Shown here one piece after another: positions 25,987 to 34,911 of a stretch of DNA of 64,000 nt. The DNA is from CALMEC01 sp963777565. Lineage in GTDB: Bacteria; Actinomycetota; Thermoleophilia; Miltoncostaeales; Miltoncostaeaceae. Under the pieces are notes generated by a model. The model was not told the origin of the DNA. It saw nothing but the letters and a program-made list of their open reading frames with translations, and made no database searches. The stretch lies in NCBI GenBank assembly GCA_963777565.1, contig CAVZQZ010000008.1, positions 124,001 through 188,000 of the forward strand, read 5' to 3'. The position numbers and the translations under genes were made by a program. The number at the start of each line of letters is the position of its first letter. Position 1 is the first letter of the stretch.

Positions 25987-26583
25987 CTAGAAGGCATACC
26001 GCTCTTCCTTCCACGGGTCGGCCGTGTTCGAGTAGCCGAGCCGCTCCCAAAAGCCGGGTTGGTCGTGGTCGACGAATTCGAGGCCGCGGAGCCACTTGGC
26101 GCTCTTCCAGAAGTAGAGCTTGGGAACCAGCAGGCGCAGGGGGCCGCCGTGCTCGGCGGCGAGCTCCTCGTGATCGAAGCGGTACGCGAGCATTACGTCG
26201 TCGTCCTGGATCGCCGCGATCGGGAGGTTCGCGGTGTAGCCCTCCTCCGCGTGGGCGATCACGTGCGTCGCGGCGGCCAGCGGCCGGGCCTGTTCAAGCA
26301 CCCACGCCATCGGCACCCCGGTCCACACGGTGTCGAGCTTGCTCCACGTCGTGACGCAGTGGATGTCGCAGGTCTGCGTGGCCGTCGGAAGCGCCCGGAA
26401 CTCGCCGTAGTCCCATGTGAGGGTGTTCTCGATGAGGCCCCAGACCCGGAACCCCCACTCGGCCGGCGGGGTCCGAGCGATCGATCCGGCGTGCAGCACG
26501 GGGAAGTCGCGCACGACGTGCTGGCCGGGCGGCACCCGTGCCCGCTCGTCGTCCGTGAGCCCCCGGTTTCGCAGCAGCCCCAT
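25987..26583 (-). CDS. Sulfite-oxidase-family molybdopterin protein
   Basis: A 198-residue molybdenum-cofactor-binding domain of the sulfite oxidase/YedY group. The conserved cofactor segment CDIHCVTTWSKLD near residue 73 contains the second cysteine expected to ligate molybdenum. Later segments are LAYRFDHEELAAEHGGPLRL and KLYFWKSAKWLRGLEF, typical of the family. ATG 26581-26583 follows GAGGAGCG. The protein has no signal peptide and no heme or dimerisation domain, so it is probably cytoplasmic. tatA begins upstream on the same strand, which is suggestive but does not prove export. Confidence 0.88.
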   Translation of the reverse strand: MGLLRNRGLTDDERARVPPGQHVVRDFPVLHAGSIARTPPAEWGFRVWGLIENTLTWDYGEFRALPTATQTCDIHCVTTWSKLDTVWTGVPMAWVLEQARPLAAATHVIAHAEEGYTANLPIAAIQDDDVMLAYRFDHEELAAEHGGPLRLLVPKLYFWKSAKWLRGLEFVDHDQPGFWERLGYSNTADPWKEERYAF

Positions 26584-26675
26584 CTCGCGCTCCTCGTGCC
26601 GAGAGCTGATTGTACGTCGGTCGACGCGCCGCGCCCCCGGGGAGCTCTCGGTGCCGATGAGCGTCCGGCGTGGGG

Positions 26676-26900
26676 TCAGGGGCGGTCGGGCGCGGCGCTG
26701 TCCACCGGGGCACTCGGGTCCGCAGCGCTCTCCACCGTTGACGCGACGCGAGGATCCTCGGTCTCGCCGCTGACGGACCGCTTGAACTCGCGCAGGCCGC
26801 TGCCAAGGCTCTTCGCGGCGTCGGGGAGGCGCTTGGGACCGAGCACGAGTAGCGCGATCACGAGGACGATGATGAGCTGGACGGGTGAGAAGTCGAACAC
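26676..26900 (-). CDS. tatA: Sec-independent translocase protein TatA
   Basis: A 74-residue TatA/E-type protein: short N-terminus, one membrane helix (VQLIIVLVIALLVLG), the hinge GPKRLPDAAKSLG, then an amphipathic helix (SGLREFKRSVSG) and an acidic tail. This is the pore-forming subunit for export of folded proteins. Start is GTG 26898-26900 with GGAGG seven bases upstream. tatB and tatC are not nearby. It precedes the molybdopterin-protein gene by 92 bases. Confidence 0.92.
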   Translation of the reverse strand: MFDFSPVQLIIVLVIALLVLGPKRLPDAAKSLGSGLREFKRSVSGETEDPRVASTVESAADPSAPVDSAAPDRP

Positions 26901-27038
26901 GGTGCCTCCGTTGGATGTGCTCGCCCGCGACGCGTTCGCGGAACCAGACTCCCCATGTTTGCAGAGGGATCCCAATCCGCGTAGCGCTCGTCATGCGCGG
27001 GGTCCCGCCGGGGCGGGGCCGCTTGTACCCTGCGGGGA

Positions 27039-27968
27039 ATGCGGTCGGTCGTCGTGATCGTCGGGGCGCTCGCCGTGGCCGGGACGGCCTCGGCCGCCTT
27101 GCCCGGCTGGGAGCGCGTCGCGGATGCGCCGCAGGCCAGGACGGAGGTCACCGCCGCGGCGGTTGGCACCACGATCGTGGTGGCGGGCGGGTTCACGGGC
27201 GACGGCCGCTCGACAGCCCGTGTCGATGCCTACGACACGCGCGCCGACCGCTGGTCACGACTGCCGGACCTGCCGGTTGCCGTCCACCACGCGATGGCCG
27301 CGGCGGACGGGCGAAAGGTCTACGTGGTCGGCGGGTACCTGGCGCGGAGCGCGCTGACGCACGCCACGCGTCGGGCGTTCTCGCTGCGTCTCGGTGACCG
27401 GGCGTGGCGGGAGCTCAGGCGGATGCCCGTGTCACGGGCGGCGGGCGGGGCGGCGGTCGCCGGCAACCGGCTCTACGTCGTGGGCGGCACCCACGGCGTG
27501 ACGCCGGTGCCGGCCCGCAGGTCGTTCACGCTCGACCTGGCGACGAGCCGCTGGTCGGCGTTCTCAGGCGTGCCGCAACCGCGTGAGCATCTCGGCGCGG
27601 CGGCCCTCGGCGGCCGCGTGTACGTGCTGGGTGGCCGCACGGCGGCGGAGCGGTTCCGGCGCGCCGACGCGTGGGACGTCCGCCTGCGGCGCTGGGTGCG
27701 CATCCCGGACATGCCCACCGCCCGCGGCGGCACCGCGGCGGCCGCACGCGCCGGCACGGTGGTGAGCATCGGCGGGGAGAGTGCGGCGGGCACGAACCGC
27801 GAGGTCGAGTCGTTCGACCCCACGACCGGACGGTGGCGCCAGATCGCGCCGCTCCCGGAGGGCCGTCACGGCCTCGGCGTCGCCGCCGTGGACAGCCGCC
27901 TCTACGTCCTGATGGGCGGGCCGAAGCCGGGCCTGTCGGTCAGCGACGCCACGTTCCTGCTGCGATAG
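27039..27968 (+). CDS. Secreted Kelch-repeat beta-propeller protein
   Basis: A 309-residue protein with a cleavable signal peptide (first 20 residues, ending ASAALP). The rest consists of about six Kelch blades, each with a YVVGG- or VLGG-type turn and a spaced W (for example VYVVGGYLARS, LYVVGGTHGV, VYVLGGRTAA, SIGGESAAG). This should fold as one propeller outside the membrane, usually a protein- or sugar-binding platform. Catalytic residues of galactose oxidase are not seen. GCGGGGA precedes the ATG. Divergent from tatA. Confidence 0.88.
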   Translation: MRSVVVIVGALAVAGTASAALPGWERVADAPQARTEVTAAAVGTTIVVAGGFTGDGRSTARVDAYDTRADRWSRLPDLPVAVHHAMAAADGRKVYVVGGYLARSALTHATRRAFSLRLGDRAWRELRRMPVSRAAGGAAVAGNRLYVVGGTHGVTPVPARRSFTLDLATSRWSAFSGVPQPREHLGAAALGGRVYVLGGRTAAERFRRADAWDVRLRRWVRIPDMPTARGGTAAAARAGTVVSIGGESAAGTNREVESFDPTTGRWRQIAPLPEGRHGLGVAAVDSRLYVLMGGPKPGLSVSDATFLLR

Positions 27969-28091
27969 GGCCGCGAATCCTCGGATGATGGTGAGGTCTT
28001 CGGCTGGCCAACATCGTCAGGAGGAAGTGTTTGAGCGGCCTGACCTGGTCAAGCCTCGGTCAGCGGCGCCGCGGTCGCCGTCGCGGAGGGC

Positions 28092-28490
28092 TCAGACGGT
28101 GCGGCGGCTGCGTAGTCCCAGCGCGCGCATGGCGTCGTGCGTGAGGATTCCGGCGAGGACGAGGACGACCATCGCGAGCAGGCCGTGCAGTCCGTTCGCC
28201 CAGCCGCCGCTCGTGTCGGTGTCGCCGATCGCAAAGACCTGGATCGTGCCGATCACGGGCAGGGAGAGGGCGAGGCCGATGCGCCCCCAGGAACCCCAGA
28301 GTCCGACCAGCGCCGCGAGGAATGCCACGATCTCCATGCCGTGGGTGATGTTGCCGACGGACTCGTGCATGTCGAGCGCGCCGCTTCCGGCGCCGCGGAC
28401 GTAGGCGGTGATCGAAAACGCCTGGAGGAAGACGCCGATCACGACCAGCGTCGCGGCGGCGAAGTAGATCCAGAGGAAGGCTCGTCTCAT
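28092..28490 (-). CDS. Four-helix membrane protein (DUF6220-like)
   Basis: A 132-residue protein with four hydrophobic helices. The first, IYFAAATLVVIGVFLQAFSI, is followed by a conserved-looking short loop with DMHESVGNITHGMEIV; the last contains NGLHGLLAMVVLVLAG. The histidines in DMHESVG and GLHGLL lie near helix ends, as in small heme- or quinone-associated membrane proteins, but I would not assign a function. It follows the MOSC gene by nine bases and is probably in that operon. Confidence 0.72.
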   Translation of the reverse strand: MRRAFLWIYFAAATLVVIGVFLQAFSITAYVRGAGSGALDMHESVGNITHGMEIVAFLAALVGLWGSWGRIGLALSLPVIGTIQVFAIGDTDTSGGWANGLHGLLAMVVLVLAGILTHDAMRALGLRSRRTV

Positions 28491-28499
28491 GCCGGCAGT

Positions 28500-29147
28500 C
28501 TACGTTGCTTCAGCGAGACGCTTCTCGACCCATTCGCGCCACGACTCGGTCAGCCGTGGTGCGGCGAGCATGCGCCGCAGCGCGGCAGGGTCATCGCGCC
28601 GCGACGTGTAGGTGCCGTGGAAGTCCGCGATCGTGAGGGATCCCTCGGCCCGTTCTTCGATCTCGACGGCGTCGCCGGCGCCGATCTCGCCCTCTTCGAG
28701 CACCCGCAGATAGAAGCCCATGCGATTCGCCTCTCGGAACCGTGCGGGGAACCGGTGGTCGCCCATCCTGATGCCGAGCTTGAAGCACGGCTCGCGCGGG
28801 GTGGTGACCTGCACGACCGCGCCGCCGACACGGATCACGTCGCCCACCTGGACGTCCTCGTCGGTGAACCCGGTCACCGTGAGATTCTCACCGAATTCGC
28901 CGGGCTGGAGCTCGTGCCCAAGCTCGTCCATCCACCAGCGGTACGAATCCCACGAGTAGACGTACGCCGCCATGTCGACGCCGCCGTGGACCGACGGGTC
29001 GGCCTGCCCGTCGCCGTCGAAGTTGGTGGCTCGGAGCGTCACCGGTCCCTCGATCGGCTGCTTGAAGATCCCCGTGCTGACCATGCCCCCGCGATAGGGC
29101 ACCTGCGTCGGCAGGCCGACGTTGACGGAGACGACGCGCTCAGCCAC
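28500..29147 (-). CDS. MOSC-domain protein
   Basis: A 215-residue protein of the YiiM/MOSC type. Members bind molybdenum cofactor and transfer sulfur or reduce N-hydroxylated bases. The typical order is visible: SVNVGLP at the start, GDGQADPSVHGGVDMAAYVYS near residue 47, GEFGENLTVTG near residue 83, and TTPREPCFKLGIRMG, whose cysteine is the conserved MOSC residue. A YiiM-like C-terminal helical hairpin follows. Its ATG overlaps the end of the DUF1015 gene by eight bases. Another molybdopterin protein lies at 26 kb. Confidence 0.91.
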   Translation of the reverse strand: MAERVVSVNVGLPTQVPYRGGMVSTGIFKQPIEGPVTLRATNFDGDGQADPSVHGGVDMAAYVYSWDSYRWWMDELGHELQPGEFGENLTVTGFTDEDVQVGDVIRVGGAVVQVTTPREPCFKLGIRMGDHRFPARFREANRMGFYLRVLEEGEIGAGDAVEIEERAEGSLTIADFHGTYTSRRDDPAALRRMLAAPRLTESWREWVEKRLAEAT

Positions 29148-30369
29148 CGACGTCGATCGGCTCCTCCAGGGAGTGGAACGCCACCCCCGTCAGGAGCTTC
29201 GGGAAGAAATACGTCGACTTCTGCGGCATCGTCTCGCCCGCCTCGGCGACGTCGAGCACCGCGGACTTGGGCATCGGGCGCACGATGATCGCCGCGGCGA
29301 CCTCGCCGGATGACCCCAGCCGGAACGCCTCCCCCGTGTCCTTCGAGTAGCCCAGCACGCCTCGGGCGGTGAGCCCCGCTTGGTCGTCGCCGAAGGCGCG
29401 GCGCAGGATGCGCTCCTCGAGTACCGCGACATCGAGATGCGCCGCAGGCGACGGGCCGCCCGCGGGGGCCGCTGTCAGCAGCCACGCGCCGTCCGGGGTC
29501 ACGAGGCCGAAGGCGGGGGCGTCGGGTGGGGTCGCGGCGAGCGCGGAGCGGAGCGGGTCGAGACCGCCGACCGGCGTGGCCGCGAACGCGTCGGCGGCGC
29601 CGTCGGGCCACTCGTTCAGCAGCCGGTGGGTCGGGAGCACGACGAGGCCGGGATCCTCGATGGCGGTGAGGCCCATCATCACCACGTCATGCGGCCCGTC
29701 GCCGTCGCCGGCTGCGCGCCGCTCCTTCCGGTAGCGAACCGCGGTCTCGTAGCGGTGGTGGCCGTCGGCGATCAGGATCCAACGGTGCCCCATCGCGGAC
29801 GCCACCGCGGCGCACCGGGCCGGGTCGTCGACCCACCAGAATCGATTGCGCGTCCCGTCGCGACCGGTGAGCTCGGCTTCCGGCTCGCCCGTGACCCCGG
29901 CCGCTGCCCAGACGTCGCCGGGCCCGTCCGGGTAGAGCCCGTACACCGGCGAGATCTGCGTACGCGCGCCGTAGAGGAGCTTCAGGCGGTCCTCTTTCGG
30001 CCCCGCGTGCGTGCGCTCATGCGGGCGAACCACCCGCGCGGCGTACGGCGCGACCCCGACGGTGGCGAGCAGGACCCTCCGCTCGTGCGCGGATCCGTCG
30101 TCGAGGGTGAACGTCTGCGTCCAGGCCACCAGGCCGGGAGACCGCTCGCGCCGCAGGACGCCCGCGCCGAGCCACCCGTCGATGAGGGCGCCGACCAGGT
30201 CGTACTCCAACTCCGGCAACTCGAGCCGCACCGCGTTGTACGGGCTCGCCGCGAGCAGTGCCGCGCGCTCGTCGTCGTCGATCACGTCGTACGGCGGGCA
30301 GACGAGACGCTCGAGATCTCCCGCGGCGGCGTCGTAGCGGAGCGCGCGGAACGGACGGAGGTCGGCCAC
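29140..30369 (-). CDS. DUF1015-family protein
   Basis: A 409-residue protein starting at GTG 30367-30369. Family hallmarks are RPFRALRYD at the start, CPPYDVIDDDER near residue 31, the central ILIADGHHRYETA near residue 210, and PKLLTGV near the C-terminus. The biochemical role of DUF1015 is not established to my knowledge. It is the first gene of a run with MOSC and a membrane protein, and is transcribed divergently from the helicase gene 97 bases away. Confidence 0.88.
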   Translation of the reverse strand: MADLRPFRALRYDAAAGDLERLVCPPYDVIDDDERAALLAASPYNAVRLELPELEYDLVGALIDGWLGAGVLRRERSPGLVAWTQTFTLDDGSAHERRVLLATVGVAPYAARVVRPHERTHAGPKEDRLKLLYGARTQISPVYGLYPDGPGDVWAAAGVTGEPEAELTGRDGTRNRFWWVDDPARCAAVASAMGHRWILIADGHHRYETAVRYRKERRAAGDGDGPHDVVMMGLTAIEDPGLVVLPTHRLLNEWPDGAADAFAATPVGGLDPLRSALAATPPDAPAFGLVTPDGAWLLTAAPAGGPSPAAHLDVAVLEERILRRAFGDDQAGLTARGVLGYSKDTGEAFRLGSSGEVAAAIIVRPMPKSAVLDVAEAGETMPQKSTYFFPKLLTGVAFHSLEEPIDVGG

Positions 30370-30466
30370 GACGCGGGATCGTACAGGCGGCCGAGGGTCG
30401 AGGTCCGCCACCGGGCCGTGCGAAGACGGGCGTCCCGGTGTCCGTGTCTCGGCGTACCATCGACGG

Positions 30467-33418
30467 GTGGTCCTCGACGGGCTCAGCGACCAGCAGCGCG
30501 ATGCGGTCACCCACTCGGGTGGGCCCCTGCTCGTGGTCGCCGGCGCGGGAGCCGGCAAGACGCGCGTGCTCACCCACCGGCTCGCGTGGCTCGTCGACGG
30601 CGGCGCCGAGCCGGGGGAGATCCTCGCCCTGACGTTCAGCGCGCAGGCGGCTGAGGAGCTTCGCTCGCGCGCCGAGGCCCTGCTGGGACGCGCTCACGAG
30701 ACGCTGCGTGTCAGCACGTTCCATGCGTTCGCGGGGGAGCTCGCGCGGGTGCAGGGCGTCGACCACGGTCTGCTGCCGCCCGCAACCTGGGCGACCGAGG
30801 AGGACCGGGCGCTCATGTTGCTCGAACGGATCGGCGAGCTCGACCTGATCGCCCATGACCTGCGAGGCGACCCGGGCCGCGTCGTCGGCGAGATTCTCCA
30901 GCGAATCGATCGCTGCAAGAACGAGCTCGTGGCCGCGGCCGACTTCGTGCCGTTCGCCGAGCATGCGCTCGCCAACGCCTCGGGTTCGAAGGAGCGGCGC
31001 GAACGGCTCAAGGACCTCGAGTTCGCCCGCGCCTACCAGGCGCACGACCGCTGGCTGGCAGACGCCGGGCTCGTGGACTACGGGGAGGCGATCGTGCGCG
31101 CGCTCGGTCTCCTGCGAGCCCATCCCGACCGGCTCGCGGCGGTCCGTGAGCTCACGCGGCACGTCATGATCGACGAGTTCCAGGACACCGACCACGCGCA
31201 GGCGCAGCTCCTCTACCTGCTGGCCGACACGGCCGAGAGCGTCGTCGCGGTCGGCGACGACGACCAGGGCATCTACCGGTTCCGCGGTGCGTCCACCAAG
31301 AACATCGCCGACTTTCGCTCCCGTTACCCCAATCGGCGGGAGGTTGTGCTGGAGCGCAACTACCGGTCCACGCAGGCGATCCTCGACGCCGCCCACGCGG
31401 TGGTGGCGAAGGTCGCGGATCGCGCCGAGAAGCGGCTCGCCGCGCTGCCGGGTGCCACCGGGCCCGAACCTCGGTTCTGGGTCGCTCCCGACGAGGACGG
31501 TCAGGCGCGCGCCGTCGCGAACGAGATACTCCGGCTTGCCGGCGAGGGGATCAGGTTCGAGGAGCAGGCTGTGCTCATGGACTCGATCCGCACGGAGTCC
31601 GCCGCGATCGTCCGCGCGCTCGAGGCGGCGGGCATCCCGCATCAGGTCCACGGCGGCCTCGGCCTGTTCGAGCGTCGGGAGGTGCGGTCCGCACTGGCCT
31701 GGCTGCGGATGCTGGCCGACCCGTACGACGTCCAGGCTCACCTGCGGGTCGCCGCCGACCCCCGCATGCGGATGCCGTGGGGCGCGACCGCCGACGCGGC
31801 GGCGGCTGCAGCGGCCGCCGGAGCGCCGATCACTGGCGCCATCCTCGAGGTGGCCGGCGGGGAGGGGTCGGTGCTCGCCGGGGCCCTTGACGCGGTCGGG
31901 CCCGCGATCACCGGCCCCGCCGATCAGCTCGTGCGGGAGGTGCTCGACCGGTCGGGCTTGCGACGCGAGGCGTTGGCGCTCGGCGGAGCGGAGGGCGCGG
32001 CCCGCCTCGCCGGACTGGCCGCCCTCGAGCGGATGGCCGGCGACATCGGGCGGCGCGACCCGGCCCTCGACGCGGTCGGTCTCGTCCGGCGTCTCGTCGG
32101 CCTCTCCGAGGTTGGGCACCGCGGCCGCATCGAGCGCTCCGCAGAGCGCATTGGCGTGCAGGTCTCCACGATCCACCAGGCCAAGGGCCTCGAGTTCGAC
32201 GCGGTCTTCGTGATCGGCTTCGTCGCGTCGCGCATGCCGGGCCGGGATCGTCAGCGCACCGACATACCCGACGAGCTCCTGCCCGAGACGATCCAGCGCG
32301 GCAGGGACGCCCATATCGCCGAGAAGCGCCGTCTCGTCTACGTGGCGCTCACCCGTCCGCGGCGGCACGTCTACCTCGCCACGTACGAGATCGGCGAGCG
32401 CACCCGGCAGCGCCCCTCCCAGTTCTTCGACGACGCGCGAGCTGCGCTCGGAACGCCGGGGCCCGAGCGCGTCGGGGGGGGACTGGCGCCGGAGGTGCTC
32501 GCGGAGATCGGCGATGCCCGGGCGGCGCTCGAGCGGACCGGGCAGGCCGCCGCCGCGGCGCTGGCCGTCGAGGCGCCCGACGCGAACGCGCTCATGGACG
32601 CCGCCCGCGGTGCGCTGGACGAGCTGGTCGCCGCCCGGGCGCGGGCGCTCGCCCCGCAACCCGCCCCGGTCGCGGCCGTCTCGGCACCCCCGGTGGTCCC
32701 CCCGGCCATCGAGATCTCGCCGAGCGACCTGCAGACCTACCGGACCTGTCCGCTGCGGTACCGCTTCGCCCGGGTCGACCGGATCCCCCAGCCCGACCGC
32801 CCGTCCGGTCGCATCGGCACCGCCGCCCACCTGGCGCTCGAGGCCCACTACCGCCCGGGCGGCGACGGCGGCGACGGTGGCGCGCTGGTCGCGCGATTCG
32901 AGATGCAGCTCAACCGGCTCGGCGTCGCGTCCACCCCCGAGGGCGAGCAGGCGCTCCGGCGCGGGCGCGAACAGCTTCCCCAGTACCACGGGCGCGTCGC
33001 GCGAAGCGGTGCGCGGCCCGCCGCCGTCGAGCGCAAGTTCACCCTCCCGCTGGGCCGTCACACCGTGCGCGGCCGGGTCGACCGCATCGATCGTCACCCG
33101 AGCGGGGGGTTCCAGCTCATCGACTACAAGACCGGGCGCCCGCCCGGGGTCAGCGGCGTCGGCGACGAGGACCTCGTGATCGCGCTCTATCTCGCCGCCG
33201 CGCAGGCCGGCGGGGGAAAGATCCAGGGCGCGCGCCTGGAGTACGTGCTGGACGGGGACTCGCGCGTCTTCGATCCCGACCCGGCCGAGCTCGCCACGCT
33301 CGTCGAGGACGCCCGCCTGCTGGCGGACGCCGCCGCATCGCGGGAGTTCGAGCCGCGGCCCGGTTGGCATTGCGAGTCATGCGACTTCCAGTTGCTCTGC
33401 CCCGCGAGGGACCGATGA
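30467..33418 (+). CDS. UvrD/PcrA-type helicase fused to a PD-(D/E)XK nuclease with four cysteines
   Basis: A 983-residue DNA-processing enzyme. The superfamily 1 helicase motifs occur in order: GAGAGKTR (Walker A), MIDEFQDTD (Walker B), GDDDQGIYRFRGA, LERNYRST, STIHQAKGLEFDAVFV and LVYVALTRPRR. After an alanine-rich linker the C-terminal 230 residues form a RecB-like nuclease: TCPLRYRF, then HLALEAHY, DRIDRH, LIDYKTGR, and HCESCDFQLLCP. One cysteine before and three after the nuclease core match the iron-sulfur layout of AddB, Cas4 and AdnA-type proteins. Starts at a GTG. Shorter than mycobacterial AdnA or AdnB and with no partner gene. Its stop overlaps the next ATG. Confidence 0.93.
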   Translation: MVLDGLSDQQRDAVTHSGGPLLVVAGAGAGKTRVLTHRLAWLVDGGAEPGEILALTFSAQAAEELRSRAEALLGRAHETLRVSTFHAFAGELARVQGVDHGLLPPATWATEEDRALMLLERIGELDLIAHDLRGDPGRVVGEILQRIDRCKNELVAAADFVPFAEHALANASGSKERRERLKDLEFARAYQAHDRWLADAGLVDYGEAIVRALGLLRAHPDRLAAVRELTRHVMIDEFQDTDHAQAQLLYLLADTAESVVAVGDDDQGIYRFRGASTKNIADFRSRYPNRREVVLERNYRSTQAILDAAHAVVAKVADRAEKRLAALPGATGPEPRFWVAPDEDGQARAVANEILRLAGEGIRFEEQAVLMDSIRTESAAIVRALEAAGIPHQVHGGLGLFERREVRSALAWLRMLADPYDVQAHLRVAADPRMRMPWGATADAAAAAAAAGAPITGAILEVAGGEGSVLAGALDAVGPAITGPADQLVREVLDRSGLRREALALGGAEGAARLAGLAALERMAGDIGRRDPALDAVGLVRRLVGLSEVGHRGRIERSAERIGVQVSTIHQAKGLEFDAVFVIGFVASRMPGRDRQRTDIPDELLPETIQRGRDAHIAEKRRLVYVALTRPRRHVYLATYEIGERTRQRPSQFFDDARAALGTPGPERVGGGLAPEVLAEIGDARAALERTGQAAAAALAVEAPDANALMDAARGALDELVAARARALAPQPAPVAAVSAPPVVPPAIEISPSDLQTYRTCPLRYRFARVDRIPQPDRPSGRIGTAAHLALEAHYRPGGDGGDGGALVARFEMQLNRLGVASTPEGEQALRRGREQLPQYHGRVARSGARPAAVERKFTLPLGRHTVRGRVDRIDRHPSGGFQLIDYKTGRPPGVSGVGDEDLVIALYLAAAQAGGGKIQGARLEYVLDGDSRVFDPDPAELATLVEDARLLADAAASREFEPRPGWHCESCDFQLLCPARDR

Positions 33419-34299
33419 GCCAGGTCGCGGGCCTGGAGGTCGGCCAGCCCGTGGAGGGCGTCTTCGCCGTTCGTCGCAAGGAGCGGCGCCTGTCCCGTCA
33501 GGGCGACCCGTACCTCATGCTCACGCTGGCGGACGCCTCGGGCGCGATCGGGGCCTTCGTGTTCGACCAGCCCGATTTCTTCGCCGAGCAGTTCGAAACC
33601 GGCGACCGCGTGCGCGTTGCCGGGCAGGTCATCGCCCGGCAGGGGCGCCCCGCGGTCCGCGTCCGCCACATCCGGCCGGCAGGCGACGAGGTCGCCGCCG
33701 AGGAGCTTCTCCCACGCAGTCATCGCGAGCCCGAGGAGCTCGCCGGCTTCGCCGAGCATCTGGCCGGCGAGATCGCCGACCCGGCGCTCCGGCCGTTCAC
33801 GCTCGCCGTCCTCGGGGATCGGTCGCTCGCCGACGGCTGGCGCACCGCGCCGTGCACCCGGTCCGGCCACCACGCCTACCAGGGCGGGCTCCTCGAGCAC
33901 ACCGTCGGCGTCGCCTCGCTGGCGCAGACGCTCTGCCAGTGGCATCCGCGGCTCGATGCCGACCTGCTCGTCGCCGCGGCGCTCGTGCACGACGTCGGCC
34001 ACATCCGCGCCTGGCGCCTCGGCGCGACGTTCGAGCTGACCGATGAGGGGCGCATGCTCGGCCACCTCGCCATCGGCCACGAGATCCTCGATGCCGCGGC
34101 GCGCCGCGCCGGGATGGCGTCCGAACGGCGGCTGGCGCTGCTCCATGCCGTGGCGTGGCACCACGGGCCGCCTCCCGGTCAGGTCCCCGCCGCCGCCAGC
34201 GCCGAGGCGCTCGCCCTGTGGCGGGTCAACAGTCTCGAAGTCGGCGTCAAGGCCCGCCTGGAGGGGCACGGGCCGATCGACGAGACCGGGACCGTGTGA
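33415..34299 (+). CDS. OB-fold plus HD-domain nuclease (YhaM-like)
   Basis: A 294-residue protein. Residues 1-95 form an OB fold of tRNA_anti type (LTLADASGAIGAFVFDQPDFF). From about 140 an HD phosphohydrolase domain follows: HHAYQGGLLEHTVGV, then ALVHDVGHI, and the late AVAWHHG. This domain order is that of YhaM, a 3-prime to 5-prime exoribonuclease also active on single-stranded DNA. The ATG overlaps the helicase-nuclease stop, so the pair is co-translated, suggesting shared work on nucleic-acid ends. Confidence 0.88.
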   Translation: MSQVAGLEVGQPVEGVFAVRRKERRLSRQGDPYLMLTLADASGAIGAFVFDQPDFFAEQFETGDRVRVAGQVIARQGRPAVRVRHIRPAGDEVAAEELLPRSHREPEELAGFAEHLAGEIADPALRPFTLAVLGDRSLADGWRTAPCTRSGHHAYQGGLLEHTVGVASLAQTLCQWHPRLDADLLVAAALVHDVGHIRAWRLGATFELTDEGRMLGHLAIGHEILDAAARRAGMASERRLALLHAVAWHHGPPPGQVPAAASAEALALWRVNSLEVGVKARLEGHGPIDETGTV

Positions 34300-34911
34300 G
34301 GTTTCGGTAGATTAAGGTGCGCTTCGGTGATGTTCGCCTCGGCGTCCGTAAGAACCGGGCCGCTGAACCGTGGCACTCCGTGAGTACGCCAGCTTCCGTA
34401 TCCGGATCCCGCACCCGTACGCCTGGAGGTACCTCATGTCGTGCCTGTCTCCCCCGTCGCCGTGGTCACGATCCGCTGTCTGGATCGGCTGATCAGACGC
34501 CGGCAGGCCTCCCTTTTCAGCCGTGGGCGTCCCGCGGGCTGATCCTCCCGATGGGGTGAACAGCGGCCATGATCCGTCCGTGTGTCGAGTCCGCGCCGCG
34601 CGCCCGCGACGGCGCCTACGGCGCGATCGCCAACGTTCGCGACGACGACGACAGCAACGACGCGACGCTTGACCGCGAGGAGTAGCGCCGAACGAGCACG
34701 GGTCGCCCGTGACCCGGCCCACCGGGGGCACGCCACCACCGCAGGCAGCGATGATCACGCTGATCTTCGCGCAAAATGGTCGAAACGAATCGACCTCTGA
34801 CGTGGACACCCCGGCTCTCACCGGTCGCGGGGTTGTCTGCGGATTCCCCCTCGCGTATGAATGGCCGTGACCGACGTATCGCAGCCCGGATCGATCGAAG
34901 GGGGTCGCCAA
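34300..34911. other. 612-bp region before the VWA gene, no supported gene
   Basis: Frames on the minus strand up to 199 codons look non-coding. On the plus strand, ATG 34569 to TAG 34685 could encode 38 residues with an acidic middle (NVRDDDDSNDATLDREE) but has no ribosome site. The region should hold the promoter for the secreted VWA protein. Nothing else seen. Confidence 0.45.

Noticed and set aside
30017..33370. Open frame of 1117 codons on the minus strand
   Set aside because: It mirrors the helicase-nuclease and DUF1015 genes; the translation is arginine/glycine/aspartate-rich with no motif, as expected from high-GC antisense frames.
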